A stretch of DNA of 64,000 nt from an uncultured Lachnospiraceae bacterium. Lineage in GTDB: Bacteria; Bacillota; Clostridia; Lachnospirales; Lachnospiraceae. The stretch's first letter is position 1, and every line of letters starts with the position of its first letter. The DNA lies in assembly GCA_910587155.1 (NCBI GenBank), contig CAJULA010000004.1, forward strand, positions 124,001 through 188,000, read 5' to 3'. Made by a program: the position numbers and the translations under genes. A model generated the notes under the pieces. The model searched no databases. It had not been told where the DNA came from and saw only the letters and a program-made list of their open reading frames with translations. Shown piece after piece: positions 24,576 through 33,209 of this stretch.

Positions 24576-25676
24576 TTATCGCTCTTCGCTTATTTTATAT
24601 CGTCTCTCCGGCCGCCTCTTCCCGATCAGGAAATACAGCCAATGATCAAACAGCCAGACAATCCCCATCAGCACCACCGTCATAAATACCGCCATGGTAG
24701 CATAGAGCACCCACTCTTTTGCCCGTGTGACATACTGATTGAGCCAGTAAGAAAACCGTATCGTATGTAACATCACTTTAAACTCCATATGGGTCGCCAT
24801 AATCACCAGGGAATTGCAGCCATAAAACAAAAGCAGCCTGGATGGAGGGATATGCTTGCAGACAAGGATCACACCAAACGAACCCAGGCAGGCGCATACC
24901 ATATAGAGGAAATAGTTGCCGAATACCATATAATTCAAATCCACCGAGCCATTCAGGGAGCCAAGAAAACCGGTCGCCACCAGCATGGCCGCTCCCAGCA
25001 GAAAACCGGCAAAGGATCTTTTCTCCCCTGCCGTAACCGCCTCTGCCGCCAGATAACCCACCAGCAGAAAAGAACAGGCAAGCAGCCCTCTGGCCAGCGC
25101 ATGCAGCAGCGCACCCGCCGCCATCAGCAAAAGGCTCTCCTCCCAGACGGAAGAACCAAAAAGCGGCGAGAAAAAAAACACCAGCAGACCGGTCACGCAA
25201 AACAGAGTGATCAGCGCCTGCTTATCCATCCTCTTTCTGCACCACAAAAACAGGATCTCTCCCAGAAACAGCGCCGGCAGAAACCATAGTACCGACACGC
25301 CCCGCAGTGTCACACTGTAAATAAAAAAACGCCACAAATCCGAAAACTGCAGAAGATCGGGCTGGAAAAGGCAGGTACAGATATTGATTGTAAAATAGAT
25401 CAGGCTGAATGAGGCATAGGGAAGAAGCAGCGTCCTCGCCTTGCGCAATACAATCAGCCCCATCTCCTTCTCCTCTTCCCCCGTCAGCCGCAGCAGAATC
25501 CCTGATATAATAAAAAACAGGGGCATATGAAAAGAGGCAATAAACTGATAGAGCGGGGAGAAATACGGTTTGAAATCAATCGCCTGCAGCGACCCTGTCA
25601 GATGCCCCGTAATCATCAGTATGATACCTGCCCCTTTTGCCATATCCAGATAGGTAATGCGGTTTTTGGAGTTCAT
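24576..25676 (-). CDS. Acyltransferase family 3 membrane protein
   Basis: A 366-residue polytopic protein of the acyltransferase 3 family (OafA/NodX-like), with about ten membrane helices. It opens with ITYLDMAKGAGIILMITGHL, whose His is the conserved family residue, and contains LFFIISGILLRL. Such proteins transfer acetyl or other acyl groups to cell-surface glycans. The start at 25676 is set by AGAGGA 7 nt upstream; the frame reaches 25721 without a better site. A promoter lies at 25772-25801, so it probably leads a short unit with the transglutaminase-fold gene and perhaps tdk. Confidence 0.85.
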   Translation of the reverse strand: MNSKNRITYLDMAKGAGIILMITGHLTGSLQAIDFKPYFSPLYQFIASFHMPLFFIISGILLRLTGEEEKEMGLIVLRKARTLLLPYASFSLIYFTINICTCLFQPDLLQFSDLWRFFIYSVTLRGVSVLWFLPALFLGEILFLWCRKRMDKQALITLFCVTGLLVFFFSPLFGSSVWEESLLLMAAGALLHALARGLLACSFLLVGYLAAEAVTAGEKRSFAGFLLGAAMLVATGFLGSLNGSVDLNYMVFGNYFLYMVCACLGSFGVILVCKHIPPSRLLLFYGCNSLVIMATHMEFKVMLHTIRFSYWLNQYVTRAKEWVLYATMAVFMTVVLMGIVWLFDHWLYFLIGKRRPERRYKISEER

Positions 25677-25771
25677 GCCGGTTCCTCTTTCCTGTGTATC
25701 CAAGCTGCCTGTCCCGGCCACCGCTGCCTGATTTTGCAGTGAGCCATCCGGATGCTTTGCTCATTGCTATC

Positions 25772-25801
25772 AGTATACTACATGTTATTGCCTGTTGTCA
25801 T
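25772..25801 (-). promoter_or_regulatory. Promoter of the acyltransferase unit
   Basis: Minus-strand ATGACA (25796-25801) and TATACT (25772-25777) lie 18 bp apart in an A+T-rich gap after sigG. Confidence 0.55.
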
Positions 25802-25848
25802 TCCCCTGTTTTCAATTTATCCAAAATTATTAATAAAAATGTTTCTTT

Positions 25849-26628
25849 TCAACCCGCCAGGTAATTACGCATTGTCTTGAGTGCGTTTTTCTCCAGCCTG
25901 GACACCTGGGCCTGGGAGATGCCGATGATTTCGGCTACTTCCATCTGGGTCTTGCCCTCAAAAAAGCGCAGGGTGATAATCTCATTTTCCCTTTCATTCA
26001 GTCTTTTCATGGCTTCCCTCAGAGAGAGATGTTCCACCCATGTCTCTTCTCTGTTCTTTTTGTCGCTCACCTGATCCATCACATACAGCGTGTCGCCGCC
26101 GTCCGTATAGACAGGCTCATAGAGACTCATGGGATTCTGGATGGCATCCAGCGCATAGACAATATCCTCTTTGGAAACGCCGATTTCTTCCGCGATCTCC
26201 GTGATGGTAGGTTCTTTTAAGTTCTTTTTGGTCAGGTTTTCCCTGGCATAGATCGCTTTATAGGCAGTATCCTTCAGGGAACGGCTGACCCGGATACTGT
26301 TGTTGTCCCGCAGAAAGCGCCGGATCTCCCCGATGATCATCGGCACCGCATAGGTGGAAAATTTGACGTCCAGCTCCGTATTGAAATTGTCAATGGCTTT
26401 CATCAGTCCGATACATCCGATCTGGAACAGATCATCCGGATTTTCATTGCTTCCGGAAAACCGCTTGATCACGCTCAGAACAAGCCGCAGGTTTCCTTCC
26501 GTATACTCATTTCTGGCTTCCATATCGCCTTCCTTGATCCGTTCAAACAGCTTCGCTCTCTGCTCATTGGACAGGGAAGGAAGTTTTGCCGTATTGACCC
26601 CGCAGATTTCTACCTTGTTTAGCGCCAT
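25849..26628 (-). CDS. sigG: RNA polymerase sporulation sigma factor SigG
   Basis: A 259-residue sigma-70 family factor controlling late forespore genes. It begins with the SigG-specific NKVEICGVNTAKLP segment, which in B. subtilis contacts the anti-sigma factor. Region 2 (DDLFQIGCIGLMKAIDNF, FSTYAVPMIIGEIRRFLRD), region 3 and region 4 (ISQAQVSRLEKNALKTMR) follow. GTAGGAGG precedes the ATG. It lies directly downstream of sigE, as in most Clostridia and Bacilli, and may be read through from the spoIIG promoter and also from its own site in the 138-bp gap. Confidence 0.96.
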   Translation of the reverse strand: MALNKVEICGVNTAKLPSLSNEQRAKLFERIKEGDMEARNEYTEGNLRLVLSVIKRFSGSNENPDDLFQIGCIGLMKAIDNFNTELDVKFSTYAVPMIIGEIRRFLRDNNSIRVSRSLKDTAYKAIYARENLTKKNLKEPTITEIAEEIGVSKEDIVYALDAIQNPMSLYEPVYTDGGDTLYVMDQVSDKKNREETWVEHLSLREAMKRLNERENEIITLRFFEGKTQMEVAEIIGISQAQVSRLEKNALKTMRNYLAG

Positions 26629-26734
26629 AGCGATTCCTCCTACATTTTGTATTTTCCATCAATACTCTATGTAAAATGATTCTCACTATGGCGCCTGACT
26701 ATGCGTCTCTTTTTTAATTTTCGGAAATAACTTT

Positions 26735-26748
26735 TCGTCCGCGGACGA
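26735..26748. repeat. Perfect 14-bp palindrome between sigE and sigG
   Basis: TCGTCCGCGGACGA lies about 20 bp after the sigE stop. It could be a small hairpin that partly separates sigE and sigG expression or a protein-binding site; there is no long T run. Confidence 0.4.
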
Positions 26749-26766
26749 CGAATTTCTACATGCCGT

Positions 26767-27507
26767 TTATGCCTCTTTTACCATCTCCCGTTTCAGTCTT
26801 TTGATGATCTTTTTTTCCAGTCTGGATATATAGGACTGCGATATGCCGAGAAGTGCCGCCACCTCCTTCTGTGTCATCTCCTCGCCGTCCGGCGTACTGA
26901 GTCCGAAACGCAGGCTGATGATCGTCCGCTCCCGCTCTGACAGCTTATTGACCGCCTTGAATAAAAGCCCCCTTTCCACCTCGTTTTCAATGTCCCTGTA
27001 GATCACGTCCTCATCGGTGCCCAGAATATCCGACAACAGAAGCTCATTGCCGTCCCAGTCCACATTCAGAGGCTCGTCAATGGACACTTCCACCTTTGCC
27101 TTGTTGTTTTTCCGCAGATACATCAATATTTCATTTTCTATGCATCTGGACGCATAAGTGGCCAGTTTAATATTTTTTCCGGGATTGAACGTATTGATGG
27201 ATTTGATCAGCCCGATCGTGCCGATGGAGATCAGATCTTCCACCCCCACTCCCGTATTGTCGAATTTCTTGGCTATGTATACCACCAGGCGCAGATTATG
27301 CTCGATCAGTGTCGCCTTTGCCTCCTGCTCCCCTTCCGTCCCCAGATCGTTGATAACCTCTTCTTCCTCCATGGCCTCCAGCGGCGGCGGAAGCACTTCC
27401 GCGCCTCCGATATAATGAACATCTCCCTGTCTGCGCATCAGCAGTCCCGCTTCTCTGCGGATCATCCGAAACTGTATCTTACCTGGTATGGCAACCTTAA
27501 AAATCAT
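26767..27507 (-). CDS. sigE: RNA polymerase sporulation sigma factor SigE (pro-sigma E)
   Basis: A 246-residue sigma factor for early mother-cell genes. The first about 31 residues form the pro-sequence, ending in DVHYIGGAEVLPPP, which matches the processing site (DEVYYIGG) cut by SpoIIGA in B. subtilis. Regions 2 (VGVEDLISIGTIGLIKSINTF, ATYASRCIENEILMYLRKN) and 4 (GISQSYISRLEKKIIKRLK) are complete. It overlaps the spoIIGA stop by 4 bp and is read with it from the promoter at 28389-28421. Confidence 0.97.
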   Translation of the reverse strand: MIFKVAIPGKIQFRMIRREAGLLMRRQGDVHYIGGAEVLPPPLEAMEEEEVINDLGTEGEQEAKATLIEHNLRLVVYIAKKFDNTGVGVEDLISIGTIGLIKSINTFNPGKNIKLATYASRCIENEILMYLRKNNKAKVEVSIDEPLNVDWDGNELLLSDILGTDEDVIYRDIENEVERGLLFKAVNKLSERERTIISLRFGLSTPDGEEMTQKEVAALLGISQSYISRLEKKIIKRLKREMVKEA

Positions 27508-28325
27508 AGACCTTCCTCCTGCCTTTCTGTTAATGCGGGGTGTAATATCATCTGATATGCCGCTCCTGCTGACAGCTTCCCGTCAAACAGCCCCACCATC
27601 GGCCGCTCTATCTTTATTTTTCCACTTTCCAAAAAAATGATCAGTTCCGTCATCTCATATCCGTCCAGTATCCCATGTGCTTTTCCAATGCTGTGGAAGG
27701 GAACAGCCCTGAAGAGTCCCGGGCCCTCCTGCCCAAATACAGCTTGCATAGCCTGTTTTTCCACGATGGAAACCGGCTTATGGCTGATGGGCTCATACAG
27801 GCTGTTTCCTGTATCGAGCAGGGCACGCAGCGTCACCTCCCTGTCCTTCCATCTCACCGTGACCGGAAAAATGACACATTGTCTGCGCTGTTTCCACCTT
27901 TCATATAAAAATCCGATGATGCCACAGGTAACGGCTGCCGTCATACAGACTGCCATAAGTCCCATGCCATAGGTTCTGAAAAAAGGGATCTGTACGGCCA
28001 ATACTTCCAGAATGCCTCCCAGAACAAACGCCATGCCATACATCCATATGGCAGCCCTGAGAACCATTCTCCTATTCATTTCTGAAAAACTGATTTTTAT
28101 CATACCTATATTGATGCACCCATAACCGGCCATAAGCTTCAGCCAGGAAGGTACCCAGGGAATTACGGTAACCACACAGGCCATTCCCGCACCGAAGGCT
28201 CCCCCCAGAATAATTCGAAACGGTGTGGCAGTACGGTTCAGAATCTTTCTTATAAGAAATAACAACAGGGTATCCATAAAAAAATTCAGCAGGAAAAACG
28301 CATCAATATACAGTTTGTATCTCAC
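27504..28325 (-). CDS. spoIIGA: Sporulation sigma-E factor processing peptidase SpoIIGA
   Basis: A 273-residue membrane aspartic protease that activates pro-sigma E in the mother cell. The N-terminal half has five hydrophobic helices (to about residue 140). The cytoplasmic C-terminal half carries the active-site motif LLDTGNSLYEP with Asp171. The start is a GTG with GGAGG 6 nt upstream. It overlaps sigE by 4 bp, and the pair forms the classic spoIIG operon. Confidence 0.95.
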   Translation of the reverse strand: MRYKLYIDAFFLLNFFMDTLLLFLIRKILNRTATPFRIILGGAFGAGMACVVTVIPWVPSWLKLMAGYGCINIGMIKISFSEMNRRMVLRAAIWMYGMAFVLGGILEVLAVQIPFFRTYGMGLMAVCMTAAVTCGIIGFLYERWKQRRQCVIFPVTVRWKDREVTLRALLDTGNSLYEPISHKPVSIVEKQAMQAVFGQEGPGLFRAVPFHSIGKAHGILDGYEMTELIIFLESGKIKIERPMVGLFDGKLSAGAAYQMILHPALTERQEEGL

Positions 28326-28388
28326 CTCTCACCTCCCGTACTTCTCACTGCGCGTAACAGTACTCTCCTCTCTGTCACCGCTGATTCC

Positions 28389-28421
28389 ATTATAAAGTCT
28401 GCTTCTTGAATATTTTGTCAA
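28389..28421 (-). promoter_or_regulatory. spoIIG-type promoter with long spacer and Spo0A-box-like site
   Basis: Minus-strand TTGACA (28416-28421) and TATAAT (28389-28394) are separated by 21 bp, too far for ordinary sigma-A use. The B. subtilis spoIIG promoter has the same peculiarity (22 bp) and depends on Spo0A. On the plus strand TGTCAAAA overlaps the -35 and differs from the 0A-box core TGTCGAAA by one base. Spo0A dependence is inferred. Confidence 0.65.
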
Positions 28422-28473
28422 AAAAGAACAGGCCCGGGAGATTATTTATCGACAAAAAACAGCAGAATCCTGC

Positions 28474-28529
28474 TTCTGTGCGCAATCGAGCAGGGAAGAT
28501 TTTCTCCTTACGCACCCCTGCGCACAGAA
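28474..28529 (+). repeat. Structured intergenic repeat, short copy B
   Basis: A 56-bp element bounded by perfect 11-bp inverted repeats TTCTGTGCGCA (28474-28484) and TGCGCACAGAA (28519-28529). Inside is CAATCGAGCAGGGAAGA, which matches the core of copies A (15181) and C (61250). Confidence 0.55.
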
Positions 28530-28564
28530 AAACCCTGAAAAGAATTGTTTCTTTTCAGGGTTTT
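28529..28564 (-). terminator. Bidirectional terminator after ftsZ
   Basis: CCCTGAAAAGAA (28533-28544) pairs with TTCTTTTCAGGG (28549-28560) over a 4-nt loop, flanked by AAAA and TTTT. It lies 45 bp after the ftsZ stop and separates the division cluster from spoIIG. Confidence 0.88.
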
Positions 28565-28608
28565 GTGTAATCATATCGCTTTCCGGTAAAATCAGAGGCC
28601 GGTATCTG

Positions 28609-29874
28609 CTATTTTTTCTGCAGGAAACTGGGGATGCTCAACGTCTTCTCTTCCACATTGCTCTTAATATTGCCCGGCCGCCGGATGCCTGCAAGAGGCT
28701 GCACATTCATAACCGGTGCGGAAGAGATCGGAACCGTATTCTGACTCTGGTTCGGTGTCCTGTTGGTCATGACAGGCTGCTGCGAAACGGGCGCCTGCTG
28801 AGCAGCCGCAGAGTTCACGTTCATATTCATGTTCATATTGACATTTGGCTTGACAGCACGCATGGGCTGAGGCTTGTACTGCGGATAATTATTTACATTC
28901 GGCGCAATGCGCGTTGTCGGCGCACTGGTTTCCAGGCCGGTGGCAATGACAGTAATCGCACAGCTGTCTGTGGCATTTTCATCATACATGGCGCCAAAGA
29001 TGATATTCACCTCATCTCCGGCCAGACTCTGTACATAATCTGCCGCATCCGCCGCATCTGCCAGGGTAATGTCTCCGGATACGTTGATGATCACATGGCT
29101 GGCACCGGAGATCGTCGTCTCCAGCAGCGGGCTTTCCACCGCCATCTTCACGGCATCTGCCGCCTTGTCATCGCCCTTGCCGGAGCCGATACCGATATGG
29201 GCAATGCCTTTATCCTTCATAACCGTCTGGACATCTGCGAAATCCAGGTTAATAATCGCCGGAAGGTTGATCAGATCCGTGATGCCCTGTACCGCCTGCT
29301 GCAGTACTTCGTCCGCTTTTTTCAGTGCGTCAGGCATCGTAGTCCTTCTGTCAACAATCTCCAGCAGTTTATCGTTGGGAATTACAATCAGTGTATCTAC
29401 ATTTTCCTTCAGGCGCTCGATACCGCCTATGGCATTGATCATGCGGGCCTTGGCTTCAAAGCGAAAGGGCTTGGTCACAACTCCTACCGTCAGAATGCCC
29501 ATCTCTTTGGAAATGCCGGCGATTACAGGCGCCGCGCCGGTGCCGGTGCCGCCTCCCATACCGCATGTGACAAATACCATGTCCGCGCCTTTGAGTGACT
29601 CGGTAATCTCTTCTATGTTCTCCTCGGCCGCCTTCTCGCCGACCTCCGGTTTGGCGCCTGCACCCAGACCCTTCGTCAGCTTCTCGCCAATCTGCAGCAG
29701 TCTGGGCGCCTTACAGAGCTGCAGTGCCTGCTTGTCCGTATTGATGCCGATAAAATCCACACCGTCAATATTTTCATCTATCATTCTATTCACAGCATTA
29801 TTACCTGCGCCGCCGACCCCGACAACTATGATCTTGGCCGCAGATTCAGCATCGTTTGTCTTAATTTCTAACAA
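28609..29874 (-). CDS. ftsZ: Cell division protein FtsZ
   Basis: A 421-residue tubulin-like GTPase that forms the division ring. The GTP-binding signature GGGTGTGAAP is present, along with VVGVGGAGNNAVNRM at the N-terminus and the T7 loop NLDFADVQTVM. A Gln/Asn/Met-rich flexible linker (with MNMNMNVN) leads to the C-terminal partner-binding peptide LSIPSFLQKK. The start is a TTG 7 nt after AAAGGAGG. A promoter at 29917-29945 gives ftsZ its own transcript beside read-through from the division cluster. Confidence 0.97.
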   Translation of the reverse strand: MLEIKTNDAESAAKIIVVGVGGAGNNAVNRMIDENIDGVDFIGINTDKQALQLCKAPRLLQIGEKLTKGLGAGAKPEVGEKAAEENIEEITESLKGADMVFVTCGMGGGTGTGAAPVIAGISKEMGILTVGVVTKPFRFEAKARMINAIGGIERLKENVDTLIVIPNDKLLEIVDRRTTMPDALKKADEVLQQAVQGITDLINLPAIINLDFADVQTVMKDKGIAHIGIGSGKGDDKAADAVKMAVESPLLETTISGASHVIINVSGDITLADAADAADYVQSLAGDEVNIIFGAMYDENATDSCAITVIATGLETSAPTTRIAPNVNNYPQYKPQPMRAVKPNVNMNMNMNVNSAAAQQAPVSQQPVMTNRTPNQSQNTVPISSAPVMNVQPLAGIRRPGNIKSNVEEKTLSIPSFLQKK

Positions 29875-29916
29875 AGGTAGTCCTCCTTTATAGTTCCAAT
29901 TAACTACATATAGTTT

Positions 29917-29945
29917 ATATTATTATCTTTCACGTAATTAATCAA
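29917..29945 (-). promoter_or_regulatory. Promoter of ftsZ
   Basis: TTGATT (29940-29945), 17 bp, TAATAT (29917-29922) on the minus strand in the ftsQ-ftsZ gap, about 45 bp before the TTG start. Confidence 0.65.
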
Positions 29946-29982
29946 CTGTTTTTTTACATTTTTATCTTAATTTTAAGGCCCC

Positions 29983-30705
29983 TTACTCCGAATCAAGCTC
30001 AAACGTAACATTCTTAACCTCCTCCGAATAGTTGTCCATACGCAGCATTCCCTTCTTTCCGGCCAGTTCCGGCAGAATCCCTTTGAGCTTCATAATCTTC
30101 TCTCCGATATTCTCATTGGAGCCCAGACTTACCCTTGCTTCTCCGAAATACAGTGTCTTGTGCATGGCTCTGTCGAACCGTATCTTATCCGCCTGCACGC
30201 CGTATTTATTCAGCAGCTGGGTAATATCCAGAATATCCTCAAATATCTCAGGGTTGTCCACCGGCAGTTTCTCATGCATAACCACATATCCAAAGGAAAG
30301 TCCCGTTACCTGAGGGATACCGACGCTCTTTTGTTCCGAAGCCTCCACGATGATGCCGTCTTTGTCAAAATACATATATTTGCCAAGATATTCTATGTAA
30401 CCCGCCATGGCTTTTTCATAAATGGTGATGCGAATGGTATCCGGGGAAAGGATGTCCACATCCATCTTCTGCACAAAGGGGATGTTATCCACCCCTTTGT
30501 CTCTGTATTTCAGGGCAAGGTAGAGCGAATTATCCCCCAGTGTCCCTGACATCACCATATCCATGATCTCTTCGTTGCTGTAATGTACATTTCCTTCCAC
30601 ATATACAGTGGTCACCCGGTAGTATTTAAGCGCCAGCGCCGCCAGTATACCTGCCGCCAGCAATACCCCGCATACACTGATGAGTATTACTGTCCGTTTC
30701 TTCAT
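29983..30705 (-). CDS. ftsQ: Cell division protein FtsQ/DivIB
   Basis: A 240-residue single-pass membrane protein: a short basic cytoplasmic tail, one helix at about residues 6-27, then an extracellular POTRA domain beginning YRVTTVYVEGNVHYSNEEI. It bridges FtsL/DivIC and the septal PBP in the divisome. It overlaps murA by 4 bp and precedes ftsZ. Sequence conservation is low as usual for the family, and identification rests on topology, the POTRA signature and gene order. Confidence 0.88.
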   Translation of the reverse strand: MKKRTVILISVCGVLLAAGILAALALKYYRVTTVYVEGNVHYSNEEIMDMVMSGTLGDNSLYLALKYRDKGVDNIPFVQKMDVDILSPDTIRITIYEKAMAGYIEYLGKYMYFDKDGIIVEASEQKSVGIPQVTGLSFGYVVMHEKLPVDNPEIFEDILDITQLLNKYGVQADKIRFDRAMHKTLYFGEARVSLGSNENIGEKIMKLKGILPELAGKKGMLRMDNYSEEVKNVTFELDSE

Positions 30706-31946
30706 ATCCTGCCTCCCAGGTTCCTGATATCCTGTTCCAGTGCCTCATATCCTCTGTCGATAAAATGACGGTTCATAATCCGGCTCTCGCCCTTTGCCGC
30801 CAGCGCCGCCATACACAGCGCCGCTCCCCCGCGCAGCTCCATCGCTCTTACCTGGCTGCCATGAAGAGCCCGCACCCCGCGGACTGTCACACGACTGCCT
30901 TCTGTCCTGATATCGGCTCCCATCTTCACCAGTTCCGGCACGGCGCGGAAGCGATTCTCAAACACGGTCTCTTCCACAATACTCTCCCCTTCCGCCAGTG
31001 ACAGCGCCGCCACAAGCTGTGACTGCAGATCCGTGGGGTATCCGGGATAGACTGCCGTACGCACACAGGGAACCGCCTGTGCACGCTCCGGCGCCGTCAG
31101 GGTGATACTGTCCTCACCATATACCAGGCGGCCGCCCATCGCTTCCAGCACCCCGGCAAGCGCCGTCAGTTCTCTGCCATCCGCCTGTTTTAAACAGATG
31201 CGCCCGCCGGCTGCCATACATCCCAGAAGATACGTACCGGCCACAATCCGGTCAAAGGGGATATGGTAACAGCAGGAATGCAGGGACTGCCCGCCCCGGA
31301 CGCAGATGATGCTGCCATCTCCCTTCCGGCAGATATCCGCCCCCGCGCAGCGAAGGAACCCGCACAGGGCATCTATCTCAGGCTCTCTGGCCGCGTTATA
31401 AATCTGTGTTTCTCCCTGCGCCGCCACCGCCGCCAGAATACTGTTTTCCGTGGCACCCACGCTGGGAAAAGCAAGTGGAATACAGCCCCCCTGCAGGCAC
31501 TTTGTCCGTGCCGTCAGCGTATCGCCCGCTTCCTCCAGCTCGATACCCAGCCCGACAAAAGCCCGCAGATGCATGTCAATGGGCCGTTTGCCGATCACGC
31601 AGCCACCCGGATAACTGATCGTGACATTGCCCATCCTGCCCAGAAGCGCACCCATCATTACGACGGAAGAACGCATCCTTGTCACATATTCCCTGGGCAG
31701 CCGTGTCTTCGAGATATGACCGGCATCCACCCGGATCCGGCCGCCGCCGTATTCCACCACACAGCCAATGCTTTCCAGAAGCCGCACCATACAATGTACA
31801 TCGGCAATATCCGGGCAATTATTAAGCGTGGTCACACCGTCCACAAGAACCGTCGCCGCCAGTATGGGCAGTACGGCGTTTTTGGAACCCTGTACTTTTG
31901 TTTCTCCGTAAAGCGGATATCCGCCGCAGATATGAATAGAATCCAC
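30702..31946 (-). CDS. murA: UDP-N-acetylglucosamine 1-carboxyvinyltransferase
   Basis: A 414-residue enolpyruvyl transferase, the first committed step of peptidoglycan synthesis. Lys22-Asn23 (GSKNAVLPIL) and the catalytic Cys116 (YPGGCVIGKRP, the fosfomycin target) are present. Translation starts at a GTG preceded by AAGGTG. Its position between ftsW and ftsQ fills the place where murG and murB stand in many Firmicutes. A second murA copy elsewhere is possible, as low-G+C Gram-positives often have two. Confidence 0.95.
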   Translation of the reverse strand: MDSIHICGGYPLYGETKVQGSKNAVLPILAATVLVDGVTTLNNCPDIADVHCMVRLLESIGCVVEYGGGRIRVDAGHISKTRLPREYVTRMRSSVVMMGALLGRMGNVTISYPGGCVIGKRPIDMHLRAFVGLGIELEEAGDTLTARTKCLQGGCIPLAFPSVGATENSILAAVAAQGETQIYNAAREPEIDALCGFLRCAGADICRKGDGSIICVRGGQSLHSCCYHIPFDRIVAGTYLLGCMAAGGRICLKQADGRELTALAGVLEAMGGRLVYGEDSITLTAPERAQAVPCVRTAVYPGYPTDLQSQLVAALSLAEGESIVEETVFENRFRAVPELVKMGADIRTEGSRVTVRGVRALHGSQVRAMELRGGAALCMAALAAKGESRIMNRHFIDRGYEALEQDIRNLGGRI

Positions 31947-32043
31947 TGATTCACCTTCTCATGATTATGATGAAAAAAGACCTATTCTATCTTATGCGAA
32001 AGCCTTTGGGCGGTATCTTGTTCGCCACGAAAAGTCTGCCCTC

Positions 32044-33207
32044 CTACACGTCTCTGAAGCGGATGGAATGCGATACGCTCAGCACCAGCCCGATCTCGAT
32101 CAGAAGAAACATGACCGAGGAGCCTCCATAACTGATAAACGGCAGAGAAATCCCCGTGTTGGGTATGGTGTTGGTGACAACCGCAATATTCAGTATGACC
32201 TGGATGGCGATATGTCCCATCACTCCCACCACCAGCAGGGCGCCAAACAGATCGGGCGCATTGTTGGCCACGATCATAAAACGCCAGATCAGCAAAAGGA
32301 ACAGCAAAATAATGGCGATCGCTCCAAACAGCCCCAGTTCTTCACAGATAATGGAAAATATCATATCGTTCTGGGCCTCAGGGATAAATCCCAGCTTCTG
32401 CATGCTCTGTCCCAGCCCTTTTCCGAATATTCCTCCGGAACCGATGGCATACAGAGCCTGCAGTGTCTGAAATCCCTTTCCGCTGGCATAGGCTTCCGGA
32501 TCCAGCCAGGCCAGGATTCTCTCTCCCCGGAAATCCAGGCTGTCCGAAGAAGCCAGACGTGTGATTATGTATACGATAAGGGCCGCTGCGGCCACACCCG
32601 CCGCTCCCATCAGGAAAAATTTCTTATAGTCAGGACTGGAAACAAAAAGCATCAGCACCGCAATGCCAAACACAATGATGGCACTGCTTAAATTATCCGT
32701 AATTTTCCAGATCATCACACTGATCGGCAGCGGGACGAGCAGAATCGTCAAAAATCCCTTTCTGCTGCGGATACTCTTTCCCATGCTGCAGACCATACTG
32801 GCCAGAAACAGGATCATACAAAGCTTTGCAATCTCCGCCGGCTGCAGACGCAGCCCGATACCAAAATCCAGCCACCGCCTGGCCCCTTTTACCTTAACAC
32901 CCAGAGGGGTCAGGACGAGACAGATCAGCACCGCCGATAAGAGATAGCCCGGTATCGCAAACTTTTCCCAGAAATGATAGGGGATATTGGCAGTGAAGAT
33001 CATAGCCGCAATTCCCAGCGCCGTTGCGATTGCCTGCTTCTTCAGATAGTAAGCTGCGTCCCCGTAATCCTTACTCGCTTCATAGGAGCTGGTGGAATAG
33101 ATCATAATCATTCCAAAACCCAGCAGGAACAGAACGATAAACAGCAGGCTGTAATCAAAGTAATGATCTGCCGCTTTCTTTCTTCTCCTTTCCGTGAATC
33201 TATCCAA
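32044..33207 (-). CDS. ftsW: FtsW/RodA/SpoVE family peptidoglycan glycosyltransferase
   Basis: About 387 residues with ten membrane helices and the SEDS signatures: YFDYSLLFIVLFLLGFGMIMIYS near the start, a large extracellular loop with ERILAWLDPEAY, GLGQSMQKLGFIPEAQNDMIFSIICEELG (active-site Asp) and GISLPFISYGGSS. It polymerises lipid II glycan chains together with a class B PBP. A TTG at 33207, 7 nt after GGAGG, is the likely start; a TTG at 33213 overlaps murD. FtsW and SpoVE cannot be separated on sequence alone. Confidence 0.92.
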   Translation of the reverse strand: MDRFTERRRKKAADHYFDYSLLFIVLFLLGFGMIMIYSTSSYEASKDYGDAAYYLKKQAIATALGIAAMIFTANIPYHFWEKFAIPGYLLSAVLICLVLTPLGVKVKGARRWLDFGIGLRLQPAEIAKLCMILFLASMVCSMGKSIRSRKGFLTILLVPLPISVMIWKITDNLSSAIIVFGIAVLMLFVSSPDYKKFFLMGAAGVAAAALIVYIITRLASSDSLDFRGERILAWLDPEAYASGKGFQTLQALYAIGSGGIFGKGLGQSMQKLGFIPEAQNDMIFSIICEELGLFGAIAIILLFLLLIWRFMIVANNAPDLFGALLVVGVMGHIAIQVILNIAVVTNTIPNTGISLPFISYGGSSVMFLLIEIGLVLSVSHSIRFRDV

Positions 33208-33209
33208 AC

